This document shows, piece after piece, positions 53,952 to 62,751 of a DNA stretch of 64,000 nt. Source of the DNA: G963665495 sp963667575 (GTDB lineage Bacteria; Desulfobacterota; Desulfovibrionia; Desulfovibrionales; Desulfovibrionaceae); assembly GCA_963667575.2 (NCBI GenBank), contig CAXXHY010000003.1:40335-104334 (forward strand). Direction: 5' to 3'. Under the pieces are notes generated by a model that saw nothing but the letters and a program-made list of their open reading frames with translations, made no database searches and was not told the DNA's origin. Position 1 is the first letter of the stretch. Every line of letters begins with the position of its first letter. The translations under genes were made by a program, and so were the position numbers.

Positions 53952-55841
53952 TTGTTATCTTTTACGTCATTTAGTCCGATAACGACCGTTTTGCAGGATA
54001 ATCTCGGTGCTGTGCCCGAGCGCACTGCAGATCCAGGGCAGTTGGCATCATTATGCGAAAATGTTGCGAATCTGTGGATAGCTGCAATCATCGGTTTTCT
54101 TGCTGGTCTTGGACTCATGTACTGGCTCCTGCGTACGTATCGTGAGACATCTTCGAAAAAGCTATCTAATGAACAGGTCAAAAGTGCTGAAGCTGATACT
54201 GCTTTTTGTGCTGTCGATTCGGGACTCAAACTTCATTCGTTGGGCCATTATCGCCAACTTGTCGATAACTCGCCTGATTCTTTGATAGTCTTTGATCCTG
54301 AAGGTAGTATTACATATGTGTCTCCGCAATGTATAAGTTTATTGGGCATAAGTTCATTAGAAGAAATCATTTGTACCCGTTTTAGTCAATGGCTGGTTCC
54401 AGAATCTCGGGAGAATGCTAAAAAAAATTTTCAGGCACTCCTCAACGAGGATGTTGGAGCTACAGGTGCTGCCGAAGATTATGCATTGTTCCGGCAGGAC
54501 GGGACCATTGTTTATGGCTCGTTCCGTTCCGTTTTGCTTAAAAATGACGATGGCCAGGTCGTGGGGGTTCTGTCCAACGTCAGAGATGTTTCCGAAAGAA
54601 AACACATGGAACAGGAATTGCGCCAGGCCAAGGAAGCCGCCGAAATAGCCAGCAGATACAAAAGTGAATTTCTTTCGAACATGAGCCATGAAATACGTAC
54701 TCCCTTACATGGCGTCCTGGGAATGTTGCAGCTGCTGCAAGATGCTAATCTGGATGAGGAAAATCACAGACTGGTCAGGACGGCTCTGGCTTCAGGAAAG
54801 AGCTTGCTCAGCATTATAAGTGATGTGCTCGATTTTTCCAAGGTCGAAGCAGGAAAATTGGAAATCTTTTACGCCCATTTTCCTCCGTGCAAGATTTTTG
54901 AGGAATTACAGGTTTTTTTCACACCTCTGGCTGTCCAATCCGGTCTGGAACTTCATTTTTCCGTGGATGCCTGGCGGCCGTATCTCATCAACAGCGATGA
55001 ATCCAGATTGCGCCAGATTCTGTACAATCTGCTGAGTAACGCGTTCAAATATACCAGGAAGGGAAAGGTTTCCGTGAATGCGGAGATTGTCCCTTCCTCC
55101 CCAGTAGCTTTTGAAGAAGAACAGGAAGAAACAATCGTTACAATGCGCTTGTCAGTCTCGGATACGGGGTCAGGCGTTCCCATTGAAGACATTGACCTGG
55201 TGTTCGAGCCTGTTGTTTCTGAAAATAGTCAGGTCAGGCAGAGTACGGGGCTTGGATTGGTCATCTGCCGGAAGATTGCGGAACTCATGGGCGGACACCT
55301 TTGGATTGAGAGTATAGTGGGTAAAGGCACAACAGTGTTTTGCGAAATTCCCTTTCAATGCATCGAATATGAGCCTGCAGGCAATGCAGTGCCCCAGTCT
55401 TGCCTGCAGGATAGAGCAGCTGCCCCTGCTGAAAAGGGGTTGCACGTACTTGTGGCCGATGACAATCGCGTCAACAGACTGCTGATCCAGCGAATGCTCA
55501 AGAAACTCGGACATCAGTCTTACCTTGTGGAAGATGGCCTTCAGGTCTTGGAGGCCCTGGAAAAAGAGTCTTTTGATTTGGTCCTGATGGATATTCAAAT
55601 GCCGGTGATGGATGGCCGCAAAGCCGCCTCTGCCATACGTCAAGGCGAGGTTGCGGGTGTGGACCCGGAACTCCCCATCATTGCGCTTACCGCCCACGCC
55701 CTGAAAGGCGAGGATACTGTTTTCTTGGAGCAGGGATTCAGCGCGCATTTGCCCAAACCGCTGGATTTGCGTGATTTACAAGAGACGATTAATCGATTTT
55801 TCAATCTGAAAAGCAAAGAATCCGAAAATTCAACCTATTGA
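53952..55841 (+). CDS. Membrane-anchored hybrid histidine kinase (PAS, HisKA, ATPase, receiver)
   Basis: 630 residues from TTG 53952, preceded by GGAGAG. A membrane helix (LWIAAIIGFLAGLGLMYWLL) is followed by PAS (NSPDSLIVFDPEGSITYVSP), HisKA (SNMSHEIRTPLHGVLGM), ATPase (YNLLSNAFKYTRKG, DTGSGVP, STGLGLVICRK) and a receiver (VLVADDNRVNRLL, Asp in LVLMDIQMPVMDG). If one T is surplus in GTCATTTAGTCC, an ATG at 53921 gives MNQRILWRAFIVIFYVI, a signal-anchor, and the protein then has two helices and a short periplasmic loop. No Hpt and no adjacent regulator gene. Confidence 0.87.
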   Translation: MLSFTSFSPITTVLQDNLGAVPERTADPGQLASLCENVANLWIAAIIGFLAGLGLMYWLLRTYRETSSKKLSNEQVKSAEADTAFCAVDSGLKLHSLGHYRQLVDNSPDSLIVFDPEGSITYVSPQCISLLGISSLEEIICTRFSQWLVPESRENAKKNFQALLNEDVGATGAAEDYALFRQDGTIVYGSFRSVLLKNDDGQVVGVLSNVRDVSERKHMEQELRQAKEAAEIASRYKSEFLSNMSHEIRTPLHGVLGMLQLLQDANLDEENHRLVRTALASGKSLLSIISDVLDFSKVEAGKLEIFYAHFPPCKIFEELQVFFTPLAVQSGLELHFSVDAWRPYLINSDESRLRQILYNLLSNAFKYTRKGKVSVNAEIVPSSPVAFEEEQEETIVTMRLSVSDTGSGVPIEDIDLVFEPVVSENSQVRQSTGLGLVICRKIAELMGGHLWIESIVGKGTTVFCEIPFQCIEYEPAGNAVPQSCLQDRAAAPAEKGLHVLVADDNRVNRLLIQRMLKKLGHQSYLVEDGLQVLEALEKESFDLVLMDIQMPVMDGRKAASAIRQGEVAGVDPELPIIALTAHALKGEDTVFLEQGFSAHLPKPLDLRDLQETINRFFNLKSKESENSTY

Positions 55842-55925
55842 AATTCCCTTTGGGTTAGGTTTGGGGATTTATATCACAGATTATACGGATCACCCGTTCC
55901 ATCGCGATTTTCATATTTCATAAAA

Positions 55926-55952
55926 AAACCGCTTCCGTAAAGAAAGCGGTTT
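55926..55952. terminator. Bidirectional terminator between kinase and His-rich gene
   Basis: Arms AAACCGCTT (55926-55934) and AAGCGGTTT (55944-55952). On the minus strand a run of seven T follows, suiting the end of the His-rich gene transcript. On the plus strand it lies 85 bases after the kinase stop. Confidence 0.75.
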
Positions 55953-56060
55953 CGTTGTTCTGCGCGAGTTACATCTGACAGCCGTCCCTCGTCTCAGGTG
56001 ATTCTCAAGGGATTCAATACGTCCTGTTCACCTGGAATGAGAACAGTTTGAAAATTTGAA

Positions 56061-56381
56061 TTAGCAGTGGCTGTGATCGTGACTGCTTCCGGACTCGTGT
56101 GCGTGTTCAGGGCCAGTGTTATGGGCCTGATGCGTGTGCTCGTGGTCATGCTCATGTCCCTCTCCATGTTCGTGACCGTGATCATGGCCATGAGAGTGGG
56201 CGTGGCTGTGTACGTGCGTGTGCTCGTGCGTATGTGTTGTCCCGTCGGTGTGGGTGTGCTCGTGCATGTGAGCATGTTCGTGCTCGTGCTCGTGGTCATG
56301 AGCCGCTCCCTGTTCGTGGGAATGGGCGTGAGCGTGAACACGTTTTTCTCCTTTTGTTCCGCATCCGCATGTCTTGCACAT
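56061..56381 (-). CDS. Histidine-rich nickel-binding-type protein with HypB-like N-terminus
   Basis: 106 residues. It starts MCKTCGCG, the Cys motif that opens the hydrogenase/urease-type nickel GTPase HypB, and the rest is almost wholly His alternating with Glu, Asp, Ala, Gly, Ser and Thr (about 40 percent His), ending in Cys. The GTPase domain of HypB is absent. It could store or deliver nickel, zinc or cobalt. The coding DNA is a run of CAY/GAR-type codons that reads as repeats in all frames. The frame beside it stays open to 55994 but gives no family match. Confidence 0.82.
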   Translation of the reverse strand: MCKTCGCGTKGEKRVHAHAHSHEQGAAHDHEHEHEHAHMHEHTHTDGTTHTHEHTHVHSHAHSHGHDHGHEHGEGHEHDHEHTHQAHNTGPEHAHESGSSHDHSHC

Positions 56382-56608
56382 AGTATTTCTCCTGGTTGAT
56401 GATAATTTATTTTGTATTTAATTATATTTTATAAATAGATTCCTGGAGACGACCGGTCAATCCCCGGGAAAAAAGATTTTCCAGAATATCAGGAGAGTAT
56501 ACTAAATCAGATATGGTTACACTATAGATGAAGGAATAATGAAAAAAGTGGGCTATCAGGTCTTTGATAGCGTCATGCGTGTGCCTGGGGCGGATGAAAG
56601 CAGGCTGC

Positions 56609-57751
56609 TTATCTGGGGTGGGTCAGTTTGAAAATCGTTGGTCCGGCAATGCATGAAATCAGGGCCAGCAATACGATGGAGTCCTTGAGTGTGGCGGTGA
56701 TGAAGCCTTGCTGCATTCCGATGGCCGCAGCTGCAACAATCAGGCTTAGACGCGAAGAAAGCAGCGCTCCCGCCCGCAATCCGCTTTTCAGGTCCATGCC
56801 CCAGAGGGGAAAAAGCATGCAGGGAATGACTTTTACTGCTATGGCTGCAGCCAGCAGTCCCAGAGTAAAAAGCATGCGGTCGAGCTGCAGGGCATTGCCC
56901 AGGTCGAATTCCATGCCCACATAGATGAAAAACAAAGGAATCAGGAATCCATAGCCAATGGCGGAAATCTTGGATTCCAGTTCCGCTTTTTCGCGGAAAA
57001 CAAAAGAAATGATGCAGCCCCCCAGAAAAGCCCCCAATACGGGTTCCAGGTGAACAAGCTCGGAAAGTCCCACAAAGAGAAAAAGCAATGCCAGAGAGAG
57101 TCGGACGCCTTCCTCTCCGGCGGTGTCCGGTGTAAGAAAGCGTTCCGCCTGTTGCGGATACCACCATGCCAGCAGGCGCAGCCCCCAGAGCAGCACGGCA
57201 AAGCCCACGAACAGCGGCAGAGGGGAGATGAAACGCCAGCTCAGACCATAGTTTTTCCAGAGAACGAAAAAGGTGATGCCGAACAGCGTGAGAAAATCCG
57301 CAAGGGTGGAAGCCAGGAGAATGGTTTGCCCCAGGGGCGCGGACTGGATGCGCGATTCCCTGAGCACGGTCATCACCAGCCCCAGAGACGTGGTGGAAAG
57401 CACCAGGGCCATGAAGACGCCCTGGCCGAGCAGAAACGAACAGCCCAGAGCCAGAACAAACGTGGCACCAAAAAGGACGAACTGAAAAATCAGTCTGCTG
57501 GTACTTTCCCGTAGCAGCAGTCGGAAGTCGATTTCCATTCCGGCCAGAAACATGAGCACCAGAAAGCCGAGGTGGGCAAGAAAAGGGAGCCAGTCTCCGC
57601 CCAGGTTCAAGTGCAGAAAACTCTTTCCGAGCACCACGCCCAGCATGATTTCCACCACCGACGCGGGAAGTCGCAGTATCCGGCTTACCCCTGGCAGAAA
57701 AGCCACGGCAAGGGAGATGATCAACAAGGATATGGCTTGGTCGTAATTCAT
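56609..57751 (-). CDS. CPA2-family cation/proton antiporter
   Basis: 380 residues from MNYDQAISLLII at 57751; the frame is open from 57799, but that part overlaps the upstream gene. About 11-12 membrane helices. LGFLVLMFLAGMEIDFRLLL, ALVLSTTSLGLVMTVLRE, ASTLADFLTLFG and GYGFLIPLFFIYVGMEFDLG are typical of KefB/NapA-like exchangers, the Asp of TLADF lying in the ion-exchange helix. It exchanges K+ or Na+ for H+. It has no C-terminal RCK domain, which is instead supplied by the gene 20 bases upstream. Confidence 0.88.
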   Translation of the reverse strand: MNYDQAISLLIISLAVAFLPGVSRILRLPASVVEIMLGVVLGKSFLHLNLGGDWLPFLAHLGFLVLMFLAGMEIDFRLLLRESTSRLIFQFVLFGATFVLALGCSFLLGQGVFMALVLSTTSLGLVMTVLRESRIQSAPLGQTILLASTLADFLTLFGITFFVLWKNYGLSWRFISPLPLFVGFAVLLWGLRLLAWWYPQQAERFLTPDTAGEEGVRLSLALLFLFVGLSELVHLEPVLGAFLGGCIISFVFREKAELESKISAIGYGFLIPLFFIYVGMEFDLGNALQLDRMLFTLGLLAAAIAVKVIPCMLFPLWGMDLKSGLRAGALLSSRLSLIVAAAAIGMQQGFITATLKDSIVLLALISCIAGPTIFKLTHPR

Positions 57752-57771
57752 ACGAATGGGTTCCGCCGGTG

Positions 57772-59238
57772 TCAGCCGGCAACCACCAGAACCGAACACT
57801 CGGCCTTGCGGGTAAGGTTTTCTCCAATATTGGGCGAGATCAGTCCTTTGTCCGGATTGCTGCTGCCCACGATCATCAGGTCGTACTCCTTGGAAAGTTC
57901 CACCAGTTCGCGTACCGGGTTGCCCTTGCGTACGATGACATTCAGGGTGACCTTGTGGATGCGCCCCAGTTCCTTAATACGTTCGGCAACCTTGGCCACG
58001 CCTTCGCCCTGTTCTTCACCGCTAAGAAATTCGGGCACTTCCACAATGCCGACAGCAAGTTCCGACCCCAGTTGACGCCCGAGGTCCACGGCGATTTCAA
58101 AGGCCATTTCGGATTGGGGCGAACCACTGAAAGGGATCAGGATGCGCTCGTAGGGCACAGTCTGCTTGGCGACAAGAATGGGGCATTCGATTTCATGAGC
58201 CAGCCCCATAAGCGTCGGTTTGACCAGCTGGCTGAAAAAGGAGCGCTCCAGCTGCGGAACCACCACCAGCCCGTAGCTTCCGTCTCTGGCCAGTTCGCGG
58301 ATGCGTTCGGAGATCTTTTCCTTGATCAGTCTGGTTTCAATTTGAATGTCCTGGGGGATTTCCGCAATATCCCCCTGGATGGAGGAAAACGCTTCCGGAC
58401 AGAGAACCGTCATTGTTTTTACCTGAGTGTTGCGTGTGATGTACATGCCTTCGGAAATCAAGGGCTTGTGGTTTTTCGCAGCACTGTCGGTAATGGCCAC
58501 CAGCAGGTTGGGCCCGTACGCCAGGGGAAAATGGGGATTTCCGCATTCCAGCAGCTGACAGACGCGCTGAAAAATGTCGGGTTCGCCAAGAATGATCAGA
58601 CGGTCATCGGCTCTGATAGGGGTCTTCTGGCGGGGGAAAATCAGTTTGCCCTGGCGAAAGATGCCGCTCAACCGGTTGTGCGTGCCGGAAAAATGTCCGG
58701 CCCGTTTTCCCTGTACGCGGAAATGATCCGAGGCTCTTACTTCGTATACCGCTGCCGGCCCCAGCATCAGCGGTGTCACATGCATACGCGGGTCCTGAAG
58801 ATAGCGGTGGATTTTCTGGGCGAGAAAAGCATTGCTGTGGATTACCTCCACCCCCAACTCCGTCATGCTGCGGGCTGTGCTCGCTTCCCTGGCCATGGCC
58901 AGCACATGCGGTACGCCTTTTTCCGTGGCGTATTTTGCCACGGCCTCGTTGACGGCATCGCTGTCGGTCAGGGCCAGGACGTACTCATGACTGTCCAGGC
59001 TCGCATTGCTCAGCACCACCGGACTGGAGGCGTCGGACGCGAATGTTTTGCCCACAGTGGGAAACATGCCCGCCAGTTCGTCCAGAACGAGCGGGTTGGG
59101 ATCTATGATGGTGACTTCCCAGCCATCCCCCAGACGCAACAGCAGTTCGCGGGCCAGACGACCGCCTCCGCAGACCAACACGCGGTAGGAACTTCCGTTT
59201 TTCAGGTCTGATGACTGCGTATCTTCTTGGCTAGACAT
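57772..59238 (-). CDS. RCK (TrkA-N/C) protein fused to a universal stress domain
   Basis: 488 residues from ATG 59238 behind AAGAGGAG. RCK-N with VLVCGGGRLARELLLRLG and TIIDPNPLVLDELAG (about 18-140), RCK-C (about 155-225), and then a long region ending in a universal stress domain (YERILIPFSGSPQSEMAFEI, MIVGSSNPDKGLISPNIGEN, CSVLVVAG). The middle (about 230-365) looks like a second, weaker Usp unit. It probably gates the antiporter encoded next to it in response to nucleotides. It is the only RCK-Usp fusion in the window and is independent of the TrkA-like gene at 47481. Confidence 0.87.
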   Translation of the reverse strand: MSSQEDTQSSDLKNGSSYRVLVCGGGRLARELLLRLGDGWEVTIIDPNPLVLDELAGMFPTVGKTFASDASSPVVLSNASLDSHEYVLALTDSDAVNEAVAKYATEKGVPHVLAMAREASTARSMTELGVEVIHSNAFLAQKIHRYLQDPRMHVTPLMLGPAAVYEVRASDHFRVQGKRAGHFSGTHNRLSGIFRQGKLIFPRQKTPIRADDRLIILGEPDIFQRVCQLLECGNPHFPLAYGPNLLVAITDSAAKNHKPLISEGMYITRNTQVKTMTVLCPEAFSSIQGDIAEIPQDIQIETRLIKEKISERIRELARDGSYGLVVVPQLERSFFSQLVKPTLMGLAHEIECPILVAKQTVPYERILIPFSGSPQSEMAFEIAVDLGRQLGSELAVGIVEVPEFLSGEEQGEGVAKVAERIKELGRIHKVTLNVIVRKGNPVRELVELSKEYDLMIVGSSNPDKGLISPNIGENLTRKAECSVLVVAG

Positions 59239-59415
59239 TTCAAACTCCTCTTGCAATGCCGGTATGCTTCAAAGGGACATGCTTAAGCATTCTTTCGCAT
59301 AAATTGCCCGGACAAGCCAGCATCTTTCAATAAATTTTTGTCTTCCTCGGCAGGAAGCGTCGTCATACGCCACTTGAATCTCTTGGCAGGGCTTTGTATA
59401 AGCCCCGGATGCAGA

Positions 59416-59461
59416 CGCGGCATTGAATTTTTCGGTTTGTTCCGCTGAACTGAATGCCGCG
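59416..59461 (+). promoter_or_regulatory. Hairpin in the thiM leader
   Basis: CGCGGCATT (59416-59424) pairs with AATGCCGCG (59453-59461) about 65 bases before the thiM start. The rest of 59239-59527 holds no gene. The conserved blocks of a TPP riboswitch were looked for and not found, so control would be by another means. Confidence 0.4.
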
Positions 59462-59527
59462 GGTACGGACTATGAAGTTTTTTCCGCACTCTGTAATACA
59501 ATCACCGCCAATGTCATGGGAGGACAT

Positions 59528-60340
59528 ATGACAAGCGATACGTATCTGAGACAGTCGGCAGAAAATCTGCGTGCTTTGCGCACTGCCGGACCACTGGTGC
59601 ATAACATTACCAATTATGTAGTCATGAATTTTTGCGCCAACGTGCTGTTGTCCATTGGAGCTTCGCCGATCATGGCCCACGCCAAGGAAGAAATGGAGGA
59701 AATGGCCTCCATCGCGGGTGCGGTTGTGCTGAATATCGGCACCTTGTCCGTTCCCTGGGTGGAGTCCATGGTGCTTGCGGGGAAAACCGCGAGCAAGCTG
59801 GGCAAACCCGTTGTCCTTGATCCTGTGGGCGCGGGCGCTTCCAGAATGCGTACGGAGGCCGCGCTGCGGATTATTGATGAGGCCGGAGTGTGTGTCATTC
59901 GCGGCAATGCCTCGGAAATTCTCGCCCTTCGCAAGGCCGGTTCCCAGACCAAGGGCGTTGATTCCGTGCACGGCGTGGAGGAGGCCGCAGAAGTAGCCAA
60001 AGATCTGGCCGCTTCGTGCAACTGCGTGGTGGCGGTTACGGGAGAAGTCGATCTGGTGACTGACGGGAAGACGACACTGCACATTGCAAACGGCCATCCC
60101 ATGATGCGGCTGGTCACGGGCATGGGCTGTTCGGCATCCGCTGTCATGGGCGCATTTCTGGCAGTGGAAAAAGACCGGCTCGCTGCTTCGGCCGCGGCCC
60201 TGGCCTGTTTCGGCCTGGCCGGTGAGGCTGCCGCGGTAAAATCACAAGCGCCCGGCAGTTTTGGCATAACGTTCATCGACAGTCTGTATGAACTGGCGCC
60301 CGAGACCGTGGAGACCGCAGGCAAGATAAGCATTGCCTAA
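59528..60340 (+). CDS. thiM: Hydroxyethylthiazole kinase
   Basis: 270 residues from ATG 59528 after GGGAGGACAT; the frame is open further upstream but that part is non-homologous. ThiM phosphorylates 4-methyl-5-hydroxyethylthiazole for thiamine salvage. Motifs: PLVHNITNYVVMNFCANVLL, SIGASPIMAHAKEEMEEM, VVLDPVGAGASRMRTE, VIRGNASEILAL, and GMGCSASAVMGAF with the catalytic Cys/Asp region. No thiE or thiD is adjacent, so it is a stand-alone salvage gene here. Confidence 0.93.
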   Translation: MTSDTYLRQSAENLRALRTAGPLVHNITNYVVMNFCANVLLSIGASPIMAHAKEEMEEMASIAGAVVLNIGTLSVPWVESMVLAGKTASKLGKPVVLDPVGAGASRMRTEAALRIIDEAGVCVIRGNASEILALRKAGSQTKGVDSVHGVEEAAEVAKDLAASCNCVVAVTGEVDLVTDGKTTLHIANGHPMMRLVTGMGCSASAVMGAFLAVEKDRLAASAAALACFGLAGEAAAVKSQAPGSFGITFIDSLYELAPETVETAGKISIA

Positions 60341-60548
60341 TCCGGGAGAACGATAAATAATGCCACCGCATACGAAAAACAGCCGAATCTGCGATGGATA
60401 TGGAAAAGACGACTGAGGTAGATTTTCATTCGGTTCCACGAGCAGGGGGGCCTTCAAGTCGCTTTCTCTGTGCTCTGTTGTTTGCCGGACTGGCGCAGAC
60501 CTGCACTTGTTCCTGCTAAACACAATTTATTAAGCAGGTATAGAAATT

Positions 60549-61346
60549 ATGATTACGACACTTCTTTTATATGTAGTTTTGGGCGCGTTTGCCGGAGTTT
60601 TGGCCGGCTTGCTGGGAATAGGCGGCGGCCTGGTCATTGTGCCCATGTTGAATATTGCCTTTGAATGGCACAATTTCCCCAATGAGCACATCCAGCATAT
60701 TGCTTTGGGAACGTCCATGGCCACCATTATTTTTACGTCCATTTCCAGCATGCGGGCGCACAACAAACGCAAGTCCATCAACTGGAACGCATTCTGGCGC
60801 CTGGTACCAGGGATTCTGATCGGAACATTTCTCGGAGCATTCATTGCCTCTTGGCTGCCCACCGGATTTTTGAAGGTTTTTTTCGCGCTGTTCCTGTATT
60901 ACGTGGCGACGCAGATGCTTCTTGGCCTCAAGCCCAAAGCTTCGCGTCATCTTCCCGGCAACAAGGGCATGCTGGCAAGCGGTGGCGGCATTGGCATTTT
61001 TTCGGCTCTGGTGGGCATCGGCGGCGGAACGCTTACCGTGCCTTTTCTTACCTTGTGCAATGAAACCATACACATGGCCATCGGCACAGCCGCGGCTGTC
61101 GGCTTGCCCCTCGCGTTGGCCGGAACCACGGGCTATGTGGTTGGCGGTTGGTCAGCCGAAGGAGTGCCCGGTCCGCACCTTGGCTTCGTCTATCTGCCGG
61201 CTTTTATCGGGATCATCATTACCAGTATGCTGACCGCTCCCTATGGCGCCAAGCTGGCTCACAGCCTGCCGGTGGACAAGTTGAAAAAGATTTTTGCGAT
61301 TCTGCTGCTGCTGGTCGGTACGCGCATGTTGATTAGCGCTTTTTGA
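60549..61346 (+). CDS. TauE/SafE-family anion exporter
   Basis: 265 residues, about eight membrane helices in two repeats. Each repeat has the family glycine motif: GVLAGLLGIGGGLVIVPMLN and FSALVGIGGGTLTVPFL. Members move sulfite, sulfoacetate or other organosulfur anions across the cytoplasmic membrane; the cargo here is not known, though a sulfur anion suits a sulfate reducer. It is followed by a strong terminator, so it ends its transcript. Confidence 0.9.
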   Translation: MITTLLLYVVLGAFAGVLAGLLGIGGGLVIVPMLNIAFEWHNFPNEHIQHIALGTSMATIIFTSISSMRAHNKRKSINWNAFWRLVPGILIGTFLGAFIASWLPTGFLKVFFALFLYYVATQMLLGLKPKASRHLPGNKGMLASGGGIGIFSALVGIGGGTLTVPFLTLCNETIHMAIGTAAAVGLPLALAGTTGYVVGGWSAEGVPGPHLGFVYLPAFIGIIITSMLTAPYGAKLAHSLPVDKLKKIFAILLLLVGTRMLISAF

Positions 61347-61435
61347 TTTGTACCGCGACCAGAGCAAATCAAAAATGTTTTGTCAGAATAGTTCGCCCTC
61401 CTGGAGTATATTCTGATCAAAAAGAATGAGTGAAG

Positions 61436-61464
61436 CCCCGCCGGTAAGCCTTTTTCCGGCGGGG
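61436..61464 (+). terminator. Intrinsic terminator after the TauE-like gene
   Basis: Arms CCCCGCCGG (61436-61444) and CCGGCGGGG (61456-61464) followed by TTTGT. The remaining stretch to 61690 holds a small inverted repeat GTGCAG/CTGCAC (61637-61655) before galT but no further gene. Confidence 0.85.
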
Positions 61465-61690
61465 TTTGTACGTCCAGGGCTTTTTTGCTAATTTCAATAC
61501 TTTCAGTACCAATCAGGAATGACTGTTTCAGAGGGGCGTACGCAGGGGGGAGGCAAGTCTCTCCGGATGCGAGAACGAGTACAGAGCATTTCCGGAAAGT
61601 CGCCACAGAGCCGACCATGTCGTATTAGCTGAATCTGTGCAGTGAATTTCTGCACCATGTAACAACCTAGTATTTTCAGGACTGAAGATT

Positions 61691-62749
61691 ATGACCCGCG
61701 AGCACGATATTCTAATGGATTCCTCTCATCGCCGCTATAATCCCTTGAGTGGCGAATGGATTCTTGTCTCTCCGCATCGGACCAAACGCCCCTGGCAAGG
61801 GAAGCAGGAGACTCTTTCCGGCGCGCGTCTGCCGGAATACGAGCCGGGCTGCTATTTGTGTCCGGGCAATACGCGCGCCAATGGCTCACAGACCCCAGCC
61901 TATACCGAGACTTATGTCTTTGATAATGACTTTGCGGCGTTGCTTCCGGATAGCGGAGTAAAAGCCGAAGCCTCGGATCCTTTGTTCCGCGCGGAACCCG
62001 AAAGCGGGGTGTGCCGTGTTATCTGCTACAATCCACGGCATGATCTTTCCATGTCCCTGATGACACCCGAGCAGGTGGAACCGGTCATTGACGTGTGGCA
62101 GAGCGAATTTGCCGCACTGGGGGGACGCCCCGACATCGGATATGTGCAGATTTTTGAAAATCGCGGTTTGATCATGGGCTGTTCCAATCCGCATCCGCAC
62201 GGCCAGGTCTGGGCCACCAGATCCGTTCCGGACCTGCCGGCGCGTGAAGATATTTGCCAGAAAGACTGGCTGCGGACTCAGGGAGAATGCCTGCTGTGCG
62301 CGTATGTCCGGAAAGAGGTGGAAAAGGGCGAGCGGCTTGTTTTGCAGAACGAATCTTTTGTCGCTCTGGTTCCGTATTGGGCGGTGTGGCCTTTTGAAAC
62401 ACTGGTTCTGCCCAAAAAACACGCGTCTTCGATTCTGGAAATGAGCGCCAGGGAAAAGAGAGATCTGGCATCGCTGCTGGTGGGGCTGACGGTACGCTAT
62501 GACAATCTTTTTCTGACTTCTTTTCCGTATTCCATGGGAATTCATCAGGCTCCCAGTACGGGGGAGAACAGCGAACACTGGCATTGGCACATGCATTTTT
62601 TCCCGCCATTGCTGCGTTCCAGTACAGTGAAAAAATTCATGGTGGGATTTGAAATGCTGGCCATGCCGCAACGTGATCTGACAGCGGAAAGCGCGGCCGC
62701 ACGACTGCGCGAACTGTCAGATGTCCATTATACCCGCACTGGAGCATAA
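61691..62749 (+). CDS. galT: Galactose-1-phosphate uridylyltransferase
   Basis: 352 residues. Leloir pathway enzyme exchanging UMP between UDP-glucose and galactose-1-phosphate. YNPLSGEWILVSPHR at the start, the zinc motif CYLCPGNTRANG, catalytic His in SNPHPHGQVWAT, and HWHWHMHFFPPLLRSS are all present. ATG 61691 follows AGGA; an internal ATG at 61715 is less likely. galK follows two bases after the stop, forming a gal operon that may supply UDP-galactose for surface sugars or use galactose. Confidence 0.95.
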   Translation: MTREHDILMDSSHRRYNPLSGEWILVSPHRTKRPWQGKQETLSGARLPEYEPGCYLCPGNTRANGSQTPAYTETYVFDNDFAALLPDSGVKAEASDPLFRAEPESGVCRVICYNPRHDLSMSLMTPEQVEPVIDVWQSEFAALGGRPDIGYVQIFENRGLIMGCSNPHPHGQVWATRSVPDLPAREDICQKDWLRTQGECLLCAYVRKEVEKGERLVLQNESFVALVPYWAVWPFETLVLPKKHASSILEMSAREKRDLASLLVGLTVRYDNLFLTSFPYSMGIHQAPSTGENSEHWHWHMHFFPPLLRSSTVKKFMVGFEMLAMPQRDLTAESAAARLRELSDVHYTRTGA

Positions 62750-62751
62750 CC

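Noticed and set aside
53952..55841. Firm choice of ATG 53921 as the start of the hybrid kinase
   Set aside because: It needs one extra-base correction and has a poor ribosome site, whereas TTG 53952 has GGAGAG. It is kept only as an alternative.
56067..56399. Plus-strand Val/Arg-rich frames opposite the His-rich gene
   Set aside because: They are complements of the His/Glu codon repeats and have no ribosome site.
59257..59527. TPP riboswitch before thiM
   Set aside because: The conserved CTGAGA and ACC...TGAACCTGATC-like blocks are absent. Only one hairpin is present.
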